A stretch of DNA of 34,865 nucleotides from Alphaproteobacteria bacterium (GCA_022827685.1 JAJEIH010000005.1:1-34865); one strand, 5' to 3'. Numbered from the stretch's first letter, positions 14,952-22,447 are shown. Numbers and translations are program-made. Notes: generated by a model not told the origin, from the sequence alone.

Positions 14952-15571
14952 GGGCGCTCCGGGCGGCGGCCGCGCTGGCGGCATTGGCGGCGGCGTCGCC
15001 CGCGCCGGCGGCAGCGGGTTTCGCATACACGCCCGTGCAGTCGGACCGGTCGGTGTTCATTCACGGGCCGGCGGACCGGCTCGGGATCGCGGAGGTCGCC
15101 GCGAGGCTCGCTCCGGAGGGCGTGACGCTGCGCTCGGACCGGCGCGTGGACGCCTCCCGCCGGGCGCGGGCGGTCTATGCCGACTGGAAGATGCTGCTGT
15201 TCGACTTCGGCCTTGCCTGGGAGCGCCATGGCGGTGAGGTGCATGTGCGCCCGGCGGGGCTGCCGCCGGGCGAGGTCGAGCTCGCGACCGTGGGCCGGGG
15301 CGTCGCGGACTGGAGCGTCGCGCAGGGCGAGACGCTGCGCCAGGCGCTGGAGCGCTGGGGCGCCATGGTCGGCGTCGAGCTCGTCTGGCTGACGGACCGG
15401 AGTTACCGGCTGCACGAGACGCGGCGGTTCCGGGGGACGTTCTCGGAAGCCGTCGGCGCGCTGTCGCGCACGCTTTCCGGGCTGGACCGCGCACCTGTTG
15501 CGGAGCTTGGCCCGGACGGCAGGACGCTGGCGGTGAGGCATCGCGGCGACGCAAAGAGGATGAGGCAATGA
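14948..15571 (+). CDS. TcpQ-family exported protein
   Basis: A 207-residue product from GTG 14948 with a signal peptide (LRAAAALAALAAASPAPAAA). The first half (GIAEVAARLAPEGVTLRSD ... MLLFDFGLAWERHGGEVHV) looks like an N0-type domain. The second half (about 120-200) is a TcpQ C-terminal domain: ETLRQALERWGAMVGVELVW, RSYRLHETRRFRGTFSEAVG, ALSRTLSGL, then LAVRH at the end. It is therefore a shorter relative of the protein at 13321-14409. It is placed between dotD and dotC and overlaps both neighbouring genes by start/stop sharing, so it probably joins the same periplasmic/outer-membrane assembly. Confidence 0.8.
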   Translation: MRALRAAAALAALAAASPAPAAAGFAYTPVQSDRSVFIHGPADRLGIAEVAARLAPEGVTLRSDRRVDASRRARAVYADWKMLLFDFGLAWERHGGEVHVRPAGLPPGEVELATVGRGVADWSVAQGETLRQALERWGAMVGVELVWLTDRSYRLHETRRFRGTFSEAVGALSRTLSGLDRAPVAELGPDGRTLAVRHRGDAKRMRQ

Positions 15572-16038
15572 GGGCGGACCCCGGAAATCGCCCCGGCGAG
15601 GTCGAGCTCGGCCGCAATGGCGGAGAAATCAGGCATGATGCGGGCCTCTCTCTCATATTGACGTTCATTCTCGTCGCACTTCTGGTCGTGTGCGCGCTTG
15701 GACCGCAAACAGCCGGATGGAAGCATATCGCGGTTGCGGGCGGCTACTGGTGCGTGCTGTTCGGGATCCTGTACTGGGCGGCGCGGCGCGGGGGAGCCGG
15801 GGAGAAGGCGCCGGTCCGGACGGTATTTGTCGAGAGCCGTCTGGCGATCGCCATCCTCGGTTTTGCGGCGGTTGCGTTCCGCTCGCCCGTTCTGCTCGAG
15901 GTCGTTCCGGATATCCTTGCCGTGGCGATAGCCGCCGCGGGCGGCATGGACGGCGTTGCAGTGGGCGATTCGCGTCGATTGCAGGCAGAGGCATCTCGTC
16001 GTCTCGCTGAACAGGCGCCGGCGGAGGGGCGGCAATGA
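15568..16038 (+). CDS. Membrane protein of unknown function
   Basis: A 156-residue product from ATG 15568, which has GAGGATGAGG before it and overlaps the previous stop. Three to four hydrophobic segments are visible: LSLILTFILVALLVVCAL, HIAVAGGYWCVLFGILYW, RLAIAILGFAAVAFRSPVLL and VVPDILAVAIAAAGGM. The first 28 residues are hydrophilic and the start might be later. The C-terminal tail is charged and helical (SRRLQAEASRRLAEQ). It sits between a TcpQ-like gene and dotC. No family recognised. Confidence 0.68.
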   Translation: MRADPGNRPGEVELGRNGGEIRHDAGLSLILTFILVALLVVCALGPQTAGWKHIAVAGGYWCVLFGILYWAARRGGAGEKAPVRTVFVESRLAIAILGFAAVAFRSPVLLEVVPDILAVAIAAAGGMDGVAVGDSRRLQAEASRRLAEQAPAEGRQ

Positions 16039-16904
16039 CGTCCGGCCCTGGCAGCCCGGCCATTGCTCTTGCGGCGTTGCTGCTGCTGGCGGCGGTCATG
16101 CCGGCCGGGGCGGAGACTGCTGTGGTGGTAGGTACACCCCCCGTACCCAGCCTGCAGGCGCTGAAGGCCGCGAAGCCGGCCGAAGAGGCGGCCGGCGAGG
16201 AGGAACGCGCGGCGCAGCGCCGGGGCGAGGCGCAGCGGCTTGCCGCCTTGTCCTGGGCCTCGCAGGCGGGCCTGGCGCACCGGGGCCGGGAGATCGCCGC
16301 GCTGTTGGAGAAGCAGTCGGACCGGCTCTCGGCGGTGTTCGATTTCGGCTCGCTGATGCTGGACCGGGGCGGGTTCCTGGTGATGCCGCCGGTGCTGGCG
16401 GAGACGCGGGACGCGATCCGGATCGAGGACAGCATGGCGGCGAGCGCGCGGCAGGTGCTGCGCATATCGGCCGGGGAGCGGATCGTGGGCGCGCCTCCCA
16501 CCTGGCGCGACTGGCTGGAGCGAGAGTGGGGGCCGGCGCGCAAGCCCTCGCCTGTGCTGTTCCCGCGCGACGCGGGCGAGCGCGAACGTTGGGACGCCTG
16601 GCTCGAAGAGGGATGGGAGCGCGGCGTGCGCCTGGCGGACGACATCTACGAGTCCGACCTGGAGCGGCTGACGGCGGCGTTCGAGGGGGTGGTGCGCTGG
16701 CACCGGCTTCGCGAAGCCCGGATGGTGAGCGCGCCGGAGACGCGGTCCGAGGCGACGGCCGTGTCGGGGCATGAAGGGCTGATGCGCATCGCGGAGCGGG
16801 TCGTGCGTCTCGACGGCCGGGCGCGGTTCAACCTGGCGCCCCGGGAGTGGCGGCCGCTGCCGGAGCGCGTGGAGCCGGGCCGGGGATGGGGGAGCGGACG
16901 GTGA
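16035..16904 (+). CDS. dotC: DotC/TraI, type IVB outer-membrane complex protein
   Basis: A 289-residue exported protein with clear DotC signature segments: RLAALSWASQAGLAHRGREI, a VFDFGSLMLDRGGFLVMPPVL stretch, GAPPTWRDWLEREW (about 152-165), FPRDAGERERWDAWLEEGW and RGVRLADDIYESDLERL. The NPPTWR-like motif and the 'W..GW..G..QADEIF' pattern are hallmarks. In Dot/Icm systems DotC is a lipoprotein needed with DotD for outer-membrane insertion of DotH. Here the signal peptide (ALAALLLLAAVMPAGAETA) has no cysteine, so lipidation is not expected. ATG 16035 has GGAGGGGCGG in front and overlaps the previous stop. Confidence 0.95.
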   Translation: MTSGPGSPAIALAALLLLAAVMPAGAETAVVVGTPPVPSLQALKAAKPAEEAAGEEERAAQRRGEAQRLAALSWASQAGLAHRGREIAALLEKQSDRLSAVFDFGSLMLDRGGFLVMPPVLAETRDAIRIEDSMAASARQVLRISAGERIVGAPPTWRDWLEREWGPARKPSPVLFPRDAGERERWDAWLEEGWERGVRLADDIYESDLERLTAAFEGVVRWHRLREARMVSAPETRSEATAVSGHEGLMRIAERVVRLDGRARFNLAPREWRPLPERVEPGRGWGSGR

Positions 16905-16938
16905 CCGGGAGGATGGAGGAACTCATGGAGGCGGAGCG

Positions 16939-17382
16939 ATGCTGAACCTTTCGGAGATTCATCTTGTAGGCCATGCCGGGAAGGACGCGGAGATCCGCCA
17001 GGTCGGCGACACGGAGATCGCGGACTTCTCGCTGGCGACGAACCTCAGGCGCTACCGGCGCGGCGGCGAATATGAAGAGCGGGTCGAGTGGCACCATGTG
17101 CGCGCGATCGGCGCGCAGGCCGACGTCGCGCGGCGTCTGGTTGTGAAGGGCGCGGCGCTGCAGCTGATGGGCCGTCTCGAATACCAGGAGCTCCGGAGCG
17201 AGGAGCGGTCCGGCCGCGTGGCCCTGATCGTCCTCGCCGGCGCCCGGGCGTGGCTCAACCGTCTCGACGGTCCGCGCGCGGCGGCAGAGGGCTCGGACGA
17301 GCCGGAGTGGATGGGCGCCGAGCGCCGCGTCCTGGTCCGGGCGCACTGGCGGCGCGTGCCGGCGAAGGGAGAGGGCCAGTGA
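16939..17382 (+). CDS. ssb: Single-stranded DNA-binding protein (SSB family)
   Basis: A 147-residue OB-fold protein. The N-terminus matches SSB well: NLSEIHLVGHAGKDAEIRQV, then IADFSLATNLRRYRRGGEY and EERVEWHHVRAIGAQADVA. VVKGAALQLMGRLEYQEL follows, corresponding to the 'kG..v.v.GrL' strand. It should bind single-stranded DNA, presumably the transferred strand or recipient DNA. The usual acidic C-terminal tip (DDxIPF type), which recruits partner proteins, is absent; it ends VPAKGEGQ. ATG 16939 has GGAGGCGGAGCG before it, and its stop overlaps the GTG of dotB. An ssb inside the dotC-dotB interval is unusual, although IncI plasmids carry ssb elsewhere. Confidence 0.88.
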   Translation: MLNLSEIHLVGHAGKDAEIRQVGDTEIADFSLATNLRRYRRGGEYEERVEWHHVRAIGAQADVARRLVVKGAALQLMGRLEYQELRSEERSGRVALIVLAGARAWLNRLDGPRAAAEGSDEPEWMGAERRVLVRAHWRRVPAKGEGQ

Positions 17383-18527
17383 GCGCCCCTGCCATGTGGG
17401 CGCCGGCGGCGCATGCCTTTCCGACCGAGCGTCTGGACGAGTTCCTGCTCTGGGCGGCGGAGGCGGGCGCGACGGACATCGCGTTCTCGACCGGCCTGCC
17501 GGCGTTCATGGAGGTGGACGGGCGGCTGCGGCATGCGACCGGCGCCGCGCTCGACGGCCCGGCGATGGCGCGGGTCGCGGGCGCGCTGCATGTGAGCCGG
17601 GAGCGCGCGGAGACGCAGCTCCGGGGCGGCGGCGCGATCGACTGCAGCCACACGGCGCGCGGTCCGGGCCGCAGCCGGCGGCGCTTCCGGGTGAACATGC
17701 TGCCGTTGCAGGCGCGGGGCCGCTGGGGCATGGGGCTGTCGCTCCGGGTGCTTCCGGAGGAGGTGCCGGAGCTGGGCGCGCTCGGGATCGAGGACGAGAT
17801 CGTGGACGCGCTCCGGCTCGGCGAGGGCATCTGCCTGGTGACGGGCGTGCCGGGGTCGGGCAAGTCGACCATCCTGGCGGCGGCGATGCGCCGGCTGCTG
17901 GAGCGCGGCATCGGCAAGGTGCAGACCTTCGAGAGCCCGATCGAGTTCGAGCTGGACCGGGTGAAGGCGGGTGCGGCGTTCATCGAGCAGACGGAAGTTC
18001 CCACGCACGTAGGCAGCTTCGCGGAGGGGCTGCGGGCCTCGCTGCGCCGCCGCCCTGCGGCGGTGATGGTGGGCGAGGCGCGCGACCGGGAGACGATCGC
18101 AGCCGTGGTGAACGCGGCCGATTTCGGGATCGCGGTGCATTCGACGGCGCATGTGGTGGGCGTGTCGGCGACGATCCGGCGCCTCCTGTCGGCGTTTCCT
18201 CCGGAGGAACGGGCGGAGCGCGCGGTGGCGCTCTTGCAGGGACTGACGCTGGTGGTGACGCAGATGCTGGTCCCGAACCCTGAGGGCGGGCGCACGGCGA
18301 TCCGGGAGTGGCTGGTGTTCGACGGCGGTCTGAAGCGCCGCCTGTTCGACACGCCGCGGGAGGAATGGCCGCGGACGATCGGCGAGGAGGTGAAGGCGCG
18401 CTGCGGCGGGCTCGGCAGACGCGCGCGCGAGGCGCACGACCGGGGCCTGGTCGGGAGCGGGGACCTGGCGCGCGCGCTCGCGGCCTCGGGCGACCTCGCG
18501 GACGGGCCGGGCCTGGCGGCGGCATGA
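17379..18527 (+). CDS. dotB: DotB/TraJ, type IVB secretion ATPase (PilT-like)
   Basis: A 382-residue cytoplasmic hexameric ATPase that supplies energy to the secretion channel. It starts at GTG 17379, with AAGGGAGAG upstream and a GTGA overlap with the ssb stop. N-terminal part: LDEFLLWAAEAGATDIAFST, the PilT/DotB PAS-like domain ('G.sDi'). Catalytic part: Walker A GVPGSGKST (156-164), FESPIEFELD (Asp box), Walker B VMVGEARD (229-236) and the His-box region FGIAVHSTAHVVGVSATIRR. There is no tetracysteine zinc site, unlike PilQ earlier in the window; length and order fit DotB. It is followed by icmT, as traJ is followed by traK in IncI plasmids. Confidence 0.95.
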   Translation: MSAPAMWAPAAHAFPTERLDEFLLWAAEAGATDIAFSTGLPAFMEVDGRLRHATGAALDGPAMARVAGALHVSRERAETQLRGGGAIDCSHTARGPGRSRRRFRVNMLPLQARGRWGMGLSLRVLPEEVPELGALGIEDEIVDALRLGEGICLVTGVPGSGKSTILAAAMRRLLERGIGKVQTFESPIEFELDRVKAGAAFIEQTEVPTHVGSFAEGLRASLRRRPAAVMVGEARDRETIAAVVNAADFGIAVHSTAHVVGVSATIRRLLSAFPPEERAERAVALLQGLTLVVTQMLVPNPEGGRTAIREWLVFDGGLKRRLFDTPREEWPRTIGEEVKARCGGLGRRAREAHDRGLVGSGDLARALAASGDLADGPGLAAA

Positions 18528-18539
18528 GGAGGGCTTGCG

Positions 18540-18815
18540 TTGGACGGCGGTCATGGCTGGCGGGACTCGATGCGCCCGGTGAGGCTCGGTCCGTTCGACG
18601 CGCGCCTGCTCGCCTTCGCGCTGCCGGCGGCGTTCTTCCTGCGCTGGTGGACGGTGTCGATCGTCGTCCTGGCGTGGCTGGCGTTCCGGGCGGTGGAGGC
18701 GCGGGGCTACCGGCCGCCGGCGGCGGTCCGCGCGCTCCGGGCGGTCATGGCGGGCGGACGCCGGGCCGTGCATCGCCGCCGCCTGCGCCGGGCGCTCGAC
18801 TACGGGCGGGGCTGA
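18540..18815 (+). CDS. icmT: IcmT/TraK small membrane protein
   Basis: A 91-residue protein read from TTG 18540, with GAGGAGGG eight bases upstream; no ATG fits the N-terminus. The pattern WRDSMRPVRLGPFDARLLAF, then AAFFLRWWTVSIVVLAWLAF and VEARGYRPPAAVRALRAV, matches IcmT. IcmT has a WR[DN] start, an aromatic membrane helix and a basic tail. IcmT/TraK is an inner-membrane component required for type IVB secretion and, in Legionella, for pore formation and exit. The position directly after dotB is conserved in IncI plasmids. The C-terminal tail is very Arg-rich. Confidence 0.87.
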   Translation: MDGGHGWRDSMRPVRLGPFDARLLAFALPAAFFLRWWTVSIVVLAWLAFRAVEARGYRPPAAVRALRAVMAGGRRAVHRRRLRRALDYGRG

Positions 18816-18816
18816 C

Positions 18817-19746
18817 ATGAGGGCGGTTCTGCGCGTGCTCGGCTTCTCGGCGCTGCTGGTGCTGCTGATCGTGGGCGGCCTGCGCATCGGGCGGGCGGCG
18901 GAGGGTGCGGACCCGCCGCCGGTATCGGGCCCGCCGCCTGTATTGAGCATGCCGGCGTCCCTGGAGGCGCTCCGGACTGCCGGCGCCGAGCTTGTGCCGC
19001 TCGGGCGCGCGGGCGTGCTGAAGGGATGGCTGGTGCGCCGGGCGGACGGCAGCGTGCTGACGGTCTATGCCGCGCCCGGCGGGCATGTCGTGGCGGGACT
19101 GCTCTACGGCCCGGACGGGCGGGAGCTGACGGGCGGCCAGCTCGAAAGGGCCGCGAACCGGGCGGCGCGGACGGTGGGCAGGTCCATAACGGCGCCGGCA
19201 ACCGAAGCCGAAGCACGCCTTCCGGACAGGGGACCGGACGAGGAAGCCCTGGCGGATGCGGTGCGCGCGGCGGCCGGGAGCCAGGCCAAGTCCCGCCATT
19301 CCGTTCCGGGCGCCGGGCAGGCGGCGCTGTTCGAGCAGAGCCTCGATGTCGCCGCCTTCACGGTCGGGGAAGCGGGACCGGACCTGGTCGCGTTCCTCGA
19401 CCCCGGCTGCCCCTGGTCGCGGCAGGCGGCGGCGGAACTGGGGCAGCTGGCGCTGGACGGCGCGTTCCGCCTTCATGCGGTGCCGGTCGGGCTGATGAGC
19501 GCGGAGAGCCATGCGCATGCGGCCGGGATTCTCGCCGCGCCCCGTCCGGGCCTCGCCTGGTATCGCTCCGGGCCGTCGCCGGCGACGGCGGAGGACGGCC
19601 TGCGCCTGGAGGCGAACAACGCGCTCTGGCGCGCCTTCGGGGCCGGGGCGGTGCCGTTTCTGGCCTGGCGGGGCGCGGACGGCGCGGTGCGCGGCCATGA
19701 GGGCCTGCCGGCCTCGGCGGGCTTCATGACGGAGGCCGGGCGATGA
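18817..19746 (+). CDS. DsbC/DsbG-like thioredoxin-fold protein with CPWS site
   Basis: A 309-residue exported protein (N-terminal helix VLGFSALLVLLIVGGLRI). Residues of about 58-105 look like a DsbC/DsbG dimerisation domain (GRAGVLKGWLVRRADGSVLT, HVVAGLLYGPDGREL). Residues of about 185-305 are thioredoxin-like: LVAFLDPGCPWSRQAAAELG, later a cis-Pro candidate in GAGAVPFLAWRGADG. The active site is C198-P-W-S201, so the second, resolving Cys is replaced by Ser. Such a site could still bind substrate thiols or act as a holdase/isomerase but not as a normal oxidase or reductase. IncI systems carry a related Dsb-like protein (TrbB). The role here would be folding of Cys-rich transfer proteins in the periplasm. 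Confidence 0.8.
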   Translation: MRAVLRVLGFSALLVLLIVGGLRIGRAAEGADPPPVSGPPPVLSMPASLEALRTAGAELVPLGRAGVLKGWLVRRADGSVLTVYAAPGGHVVAGLLYGPDGRELTGGQLERAANRAARTVGRSITAPATEAEARLPDRGPDEEALADAVRAAAGSQAKSRHSVPGAGQAALFEQSLDVAAFTVGEAGPDLVAFLDPGCPWSRQAAAELGQLALDGAFRLHAVPVGLMSAESHAHAAGILAAPRPGLAWYRSGPSPATAEDGLRLEANNALWRAFGAGAVPFLAWRGADGAVRGHEGLPASAGFMTEAGR

Positions 19747-20447
19747 GGCTGTTGTGGTGGCGGCGGCGCACGGTGAACCGGGAGACGGGGCGGCAGTCCA
19801 GGCTGGGCGCGGTGATGGAGGCGGTGTCGCGCTCCGAGGCCTACCACATTGCGCAGCACCGGGCGTGGCGGCGCATCGCGGGTGTCGCGCTGGCCGGCCA
19901 GGCGCTGACGGCGGCCGCGCTGGTCGCCTGGATGGGCATGCGCGATACCGTCCACGTCGCGATCGCAACGGACCAGGCGGGCCGGACGCTGCCGATCGTG
20001 TCCGCGAGCGATGCGGAAGCGGGCGAGGAGGTGGGCTTCATGCTCACCTGGACGGTGGCGGCGGTGACCGAGGCCTTCACCATGGGCTTCCACGACTGGC
20101 GGATGCGCGTGGAGGGTGTGCGGGACCGGTTCACCGACGAGGGCTACGAGAGCTACCGGCGGGTGCTGGAGGAGAGCCTGGTGTTCCAGCGCGTGGGCAG
20201 CCAGGGCCAGTCGCTCTCGGCGGCGGCGCGGGGCGCGCCGGTGCTCTCGCGGGTGCGGCATTTCGAGGACGGTGGGACGGGCTACGAGGTCGAGTTCCCG
20301 CTGCTGCTGACATTCTGGGCGGGCGAGGACGAGAGGGTCGAGGAGCCGCTCAAGGCGCGGGTGCTGGTGATGCGCATGTCGCGCTCGGAGCGCGTCGCCG
20401 GGATCGCGATCGCGCTCTTCCACCTGAAGGCGGAGACGGGCCGGTGA
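19743..20447 (+). CDS. IcmL/DotI-family protein, copy 1 (IcmM/DotJ position)
   Basis: A 234-residue inner-membrane protein: basic N-terminus, one membrane helix (IAGVALAGQALTAAALVAWM) and a periplasmic domain. The domain has ATDQAGRTLPIVS, the WTVAAVTEAFTMGFHDWRMR block, RDRFTDEGYESYRRVLEES, and EVEFPLLLTFWAGEDERV, all features of DotI/TraM. DotI resembles VirB8 and is an inner-membrane core component. In Legionella a short paralogue, DotJ/IcmM, lies just before DotI; here the first copy is full length. It shares a 32-base identical run with the next gene (20280-20311 and 20927-20958), showing a tandem duplication. ATG 19743 overlaps the Dsb stop. Confidence 0.88.
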   Translation: MRLLWWRRRTVNRETGRQSRLGAVMEAVSRSEAYHIAQHRAWRRIAGVALAGQALTAAALVAWMGMRDTVHVAIATDQAGRTLPIVSASDAEAGEEVGFMLTWTVAAVTEAFTMGFHDWRMRVEGVRDRFTDEGYESYRRVLEESLVFQRVGSQGQSLSAAARGAPVLSRVRHFEDGGTGYEVEFPLLLTFWAGEDERVEEPLKARVLVMRMSRSERVAGIAIALFHLKAETGR

Positions 20448-21100
20448 CGGCGGTGGATGCCGGGTGCGCGGATGCGGCGGCGCAGGCGCGCGGTCCCCTG
20501 CGTCATGGCGTCTGGCCGGGGCTCGCGCTCGGGCTTGCGGTCTGCCAGGCGCTGACGGCGGGCGCGCTGCTCGCCTGGATGGGGCTGCGCGAGACGGCGG
20601 TCGTGCCGGTGGCAATGGACGCGGCGGGCCGGACCGTGCCGATCGCCGGCAAGGAGGATGCCGGCGAGGGCATCGAGGTGGACGTCATGCTCGCCTGGAC
20701 GGTCGCGACGGTGACGCAGGCGCTGGATATCGGCTTCGACGACTGGCAGGCGCGGACCCGGGGCGTGCGCGACCGGTTCACCGAGGACGGGTTCCGCGCC
20801 TATGAGCGGGTGCTGGAGCGCAGCCTGGTGCTGGAGCGTCTCAGGACGCACCGCCAGGTGGTGTCGGCGGTGGCGCAGGGCGCTGCGGTGATGACGCGGG
20901 TGCGCAGGCTGGCCGGCGGGAGGGTCGGCTACGAGGTCGAGTTCCCGCTGCTGCTGACGTTCTACGCCGGCGAGGGCGGGAAGGCGGACGAGCGGCTTGC
21001 GGTTCGGGCCCTGGTGGTGCGCGTGCCGCGTTCGGAACGGCTCTCCGGGATCGCGATCGCGGATCTGCTGCTGGCAAGAAAGACGGAGCGACGGAGATGA
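20444..21100 (+). CDS. icmL: IcmL/DotI/TraM, inner-membrane core component, copy 2
   Basis: A 218-residue relative of the preceding protein, read from GTG 20444 (overlaps the previous stop). It has the helix LALGLAVCQALTAGALLAWM, then the periplasmic VirB8-like domain: AMDAAGRTVPIAG, WTVATVTQALDIGFDDWQAR, VRDRFTEDGFRAYERVLERS, EVEFPLLLTFYAGEGG and VVRVPRSERLSGIAIADLL. It directly precedes icmK, as icmL does in Dot/Icm systems, so this copy is the better candidate for DotI itself. The two copies are about half identical in their periplasmic domains by eye. Confidence 0.9.
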   Translation: MTAVDAGCADAAAQARGPLRHGVWPGLALGLAVCQALTAGALLAWMGLRETAVVPVAMDAAGRTVPIAGKEDAGEGIEVDVMLAWTVATVTQALDIGFDDWQARTRGVRDRFTEDGFRAYERVLERSLVLERLRTHRQVVSAVAQGAAVMTRVRRLAGGRVGYEVEFPLLLTFYAGEGGKADERLAVRALVVRVPRSERLSGIAIADLLLARKTERRR

Positions 21101-22134
21101 GACAGGCGATGACATGGATGCGGGCCGCCGGGCTTGCGGGACTGCTGGCGTCCGGCCTGGCAATGTCCGGACTGCCGGCCTCGGCGCAGGCACCGGCGCC
21201 GGAGACGCGCCCCGCGCCCTCTGCCGGACCCAATGCAGGCGTCGCGCCGGCCGCCGGCCCCGTACCGAACGTCGGCCCCGGGCCTGCTGCGAACGGCCGA
21301 CCGGCTGCGAACGGCGATGTCTGGCCGGGCCATGCGATGACGGACGAGGAGGCGGCGGCTGCGGGCCGCGCGCGCCTGCCCTTCACCACCGGGCAGATCG
21401 AACTTCTGGGCCGGCTTCTGCAGCAGACGCAGGCGGCGACGGCCCGTGCGCGGGGCGCCGAGCCCCGGGGCCGGGTGCGGAAGGTGAGGCTCGACCCGCT
21501 GGGGCCGGAGGCGGTCCAGGAGGTGGCGGTCCGGGCCGGCTATGTGACTTCGGTCGGGTTCTACGACCGCACGGGCGCGCCCTGGCCGATCGCGGCGCTG
21601 GCGGTGGACGAGCGCTTCGCGCCGAGCCGCAGGGAAGGCCAGGACCACCTGGTCCATTTCTCGCCGGCGGCGCGCTGGCTCGGCGGCAATGCCTCGGTGA
21701 TGCTGGAGGGCTTTGCGGAGCCGGTGGTGCTGCTGCTCGGCGAGCGCGAGGGCGTGGCGGATTTCCGGGTGGACCTGAGGCTGGCGGCGGCGGGGCCCAA
21801 TGCCGACCCGCTCGCGCTTGCCGGCGTCGCCGGCTTCCATGCGGGCTCGGACGTGCTGCTCGGCCTCCTGTCGGGCGAGGCGCCGGCGGGCGCTGCCCCT
21901 CTCGACGTGGCGGGCGTGGAGGGCCGCGCCTGGCGCCTCGGGGACGAGGTGCTGCTGGTGACGCGCGCGCACCTGCTCTCGCCCGGCCCGCGCGCGGCGG
22001 AGCGCGACCCGGCCGGGCGCTGGGCCTACCGCCTGCCGGACGTTCCCTACGCAATGGTTTCGCAGGGAGGCCGCGAGCTGCGGGCGGCCTTCCTGGACCG
22101 CACGGAGATACCGCAGCCAAACAGGGAGAACTGA
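21097..22134 (+). CDS. icmK: DotH/IcmK/TraN, outer-membrane channel component
   Basis: A 345-residue exported protein: signal peptide (GLAGLLASGLAMSGLPASA), a Pro/Gly/Ala-rich linker, then the IcmK domain. Diagnostic segments are PFTTGQIELLGRLLQQTQAA, AGYVTSVGFYDRTGAPWPI (about 147-165), GNASVMLEGFAEPVVLLL and DFRVDLRLAAAGPNAD. DotH is placed in the outer membrane by DotC and DotD and forms the outer ring of the channel with DotG. Length agrees with DotH/TraN (about 330-360). The ATG overlaps the icmL stop. ATG 21109 is another possible start and does not change the mature protein. Confidence 0.94.
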   Translation: MRQAMTWMRAAGLAGLLASGLAMSGLPASAQAPAPETRPAPSAGPNAGVAPAAGPVPNVGPGPAANGRPAANGDVWPGHAMTDEEAAAAGRARLPFTTGQIELLGRLLQQTQAATARARGAEPRGRVRKVRLDPLGPEAVQEVAVRAGYVTSVGFYDRTGAPWPIAALAVDERFAPSRREGQDHLVHFSPAARWLGGNASVMLEGFAEPVVLLLGEREGVADFRVDLRLAAAGPNADPLALAGVAGFHAGSDVLLGLLSGEAPAGAAPLDVAGVEGRAWRLGDEVLLVTRAHLLSPGPRAAERDPAGRWAYRLPDVPYAMVSQGGRELRAAFLDRTEIPQPNREN

Positions 22135-22135
22135 G

Positions 22136-22447
22136 ATGTCCGGGATCGGCAGGGAAGGCCTTGCGCGCAAGGAGCTTGGGCGCGCGGTGGCAAGGGAGAC
22201 GGGATTGACCGAGAAGGCGGCCGCCCGTGCGCTGGACACTGTCATCGACAGGATCCGGGCGCGGCTTGCGGCCGGCGAGCGGGTGATGCTGCGCGGCTTC
22301 GGGACCTTCGTCGCGGCGGAACGCGCCGAGCGGCGGTATTTCGACATGCACGCGCGCGAATGGAAGGTGTCGCCCCCGCAGCGGGTCGTGCGCTTCATCC
22401 CTTCGGCGAAGCTGAAGCGCGCGGTCAACGCCGAAGGGCGCGACTGA
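22136..22447 (+). CDS. HU/IHF-family DNA-bending protein
   Basis: A 103-residue protein starting one base after the icmK stop, with ACAGGGAGAAC as its ribosome-binding site. The N-terminal part has the HU/IHF helices (LARKELGRAVARETGLTEKA, LDTVIDRIRARLAAGERVML) and the family motif RGFGTF (53-58). The C-terminal part ends VVRFIPSAKLKRAVN, matching 'v.F.pg..Lk..vn'. Between them the DNA-binding arm (about 60-82) reads AERAERRYFDMHAREWKVSP. The conserved RNPxTG tip with its intercalating proline is missing. It may bind an element-specific DNA site or regulate the operon. A gene of this family between icmK and icmE is unexpected. Confidence 0.88.
   Translation: MSGIGREGLARKELGRAVARETGLTEKAAARALDTVIDRIRARLAAGERVMLRGFGTFVAAERAERRYFDMHAREWKVSPPQRVVRFIPSAKLKRAVNAEGRD

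Noticed and set aside
15403-15636. Minus-strand frame starting MPDFSAIAAELDLAG with an AGAGAGAGG ribosome-binding site
   Set aside because: It runs about 170 bases into the 3' end of the TcpQ-like gene and then loses protein-like character. The + gene from 15568 is better supported by operon coupling.
16901-16945. Tiny frame between dotC and ssb (MTGRMEELMEAERC)
   Set aside because: It covers the ribosome-binding site of ssb and has no independent support.
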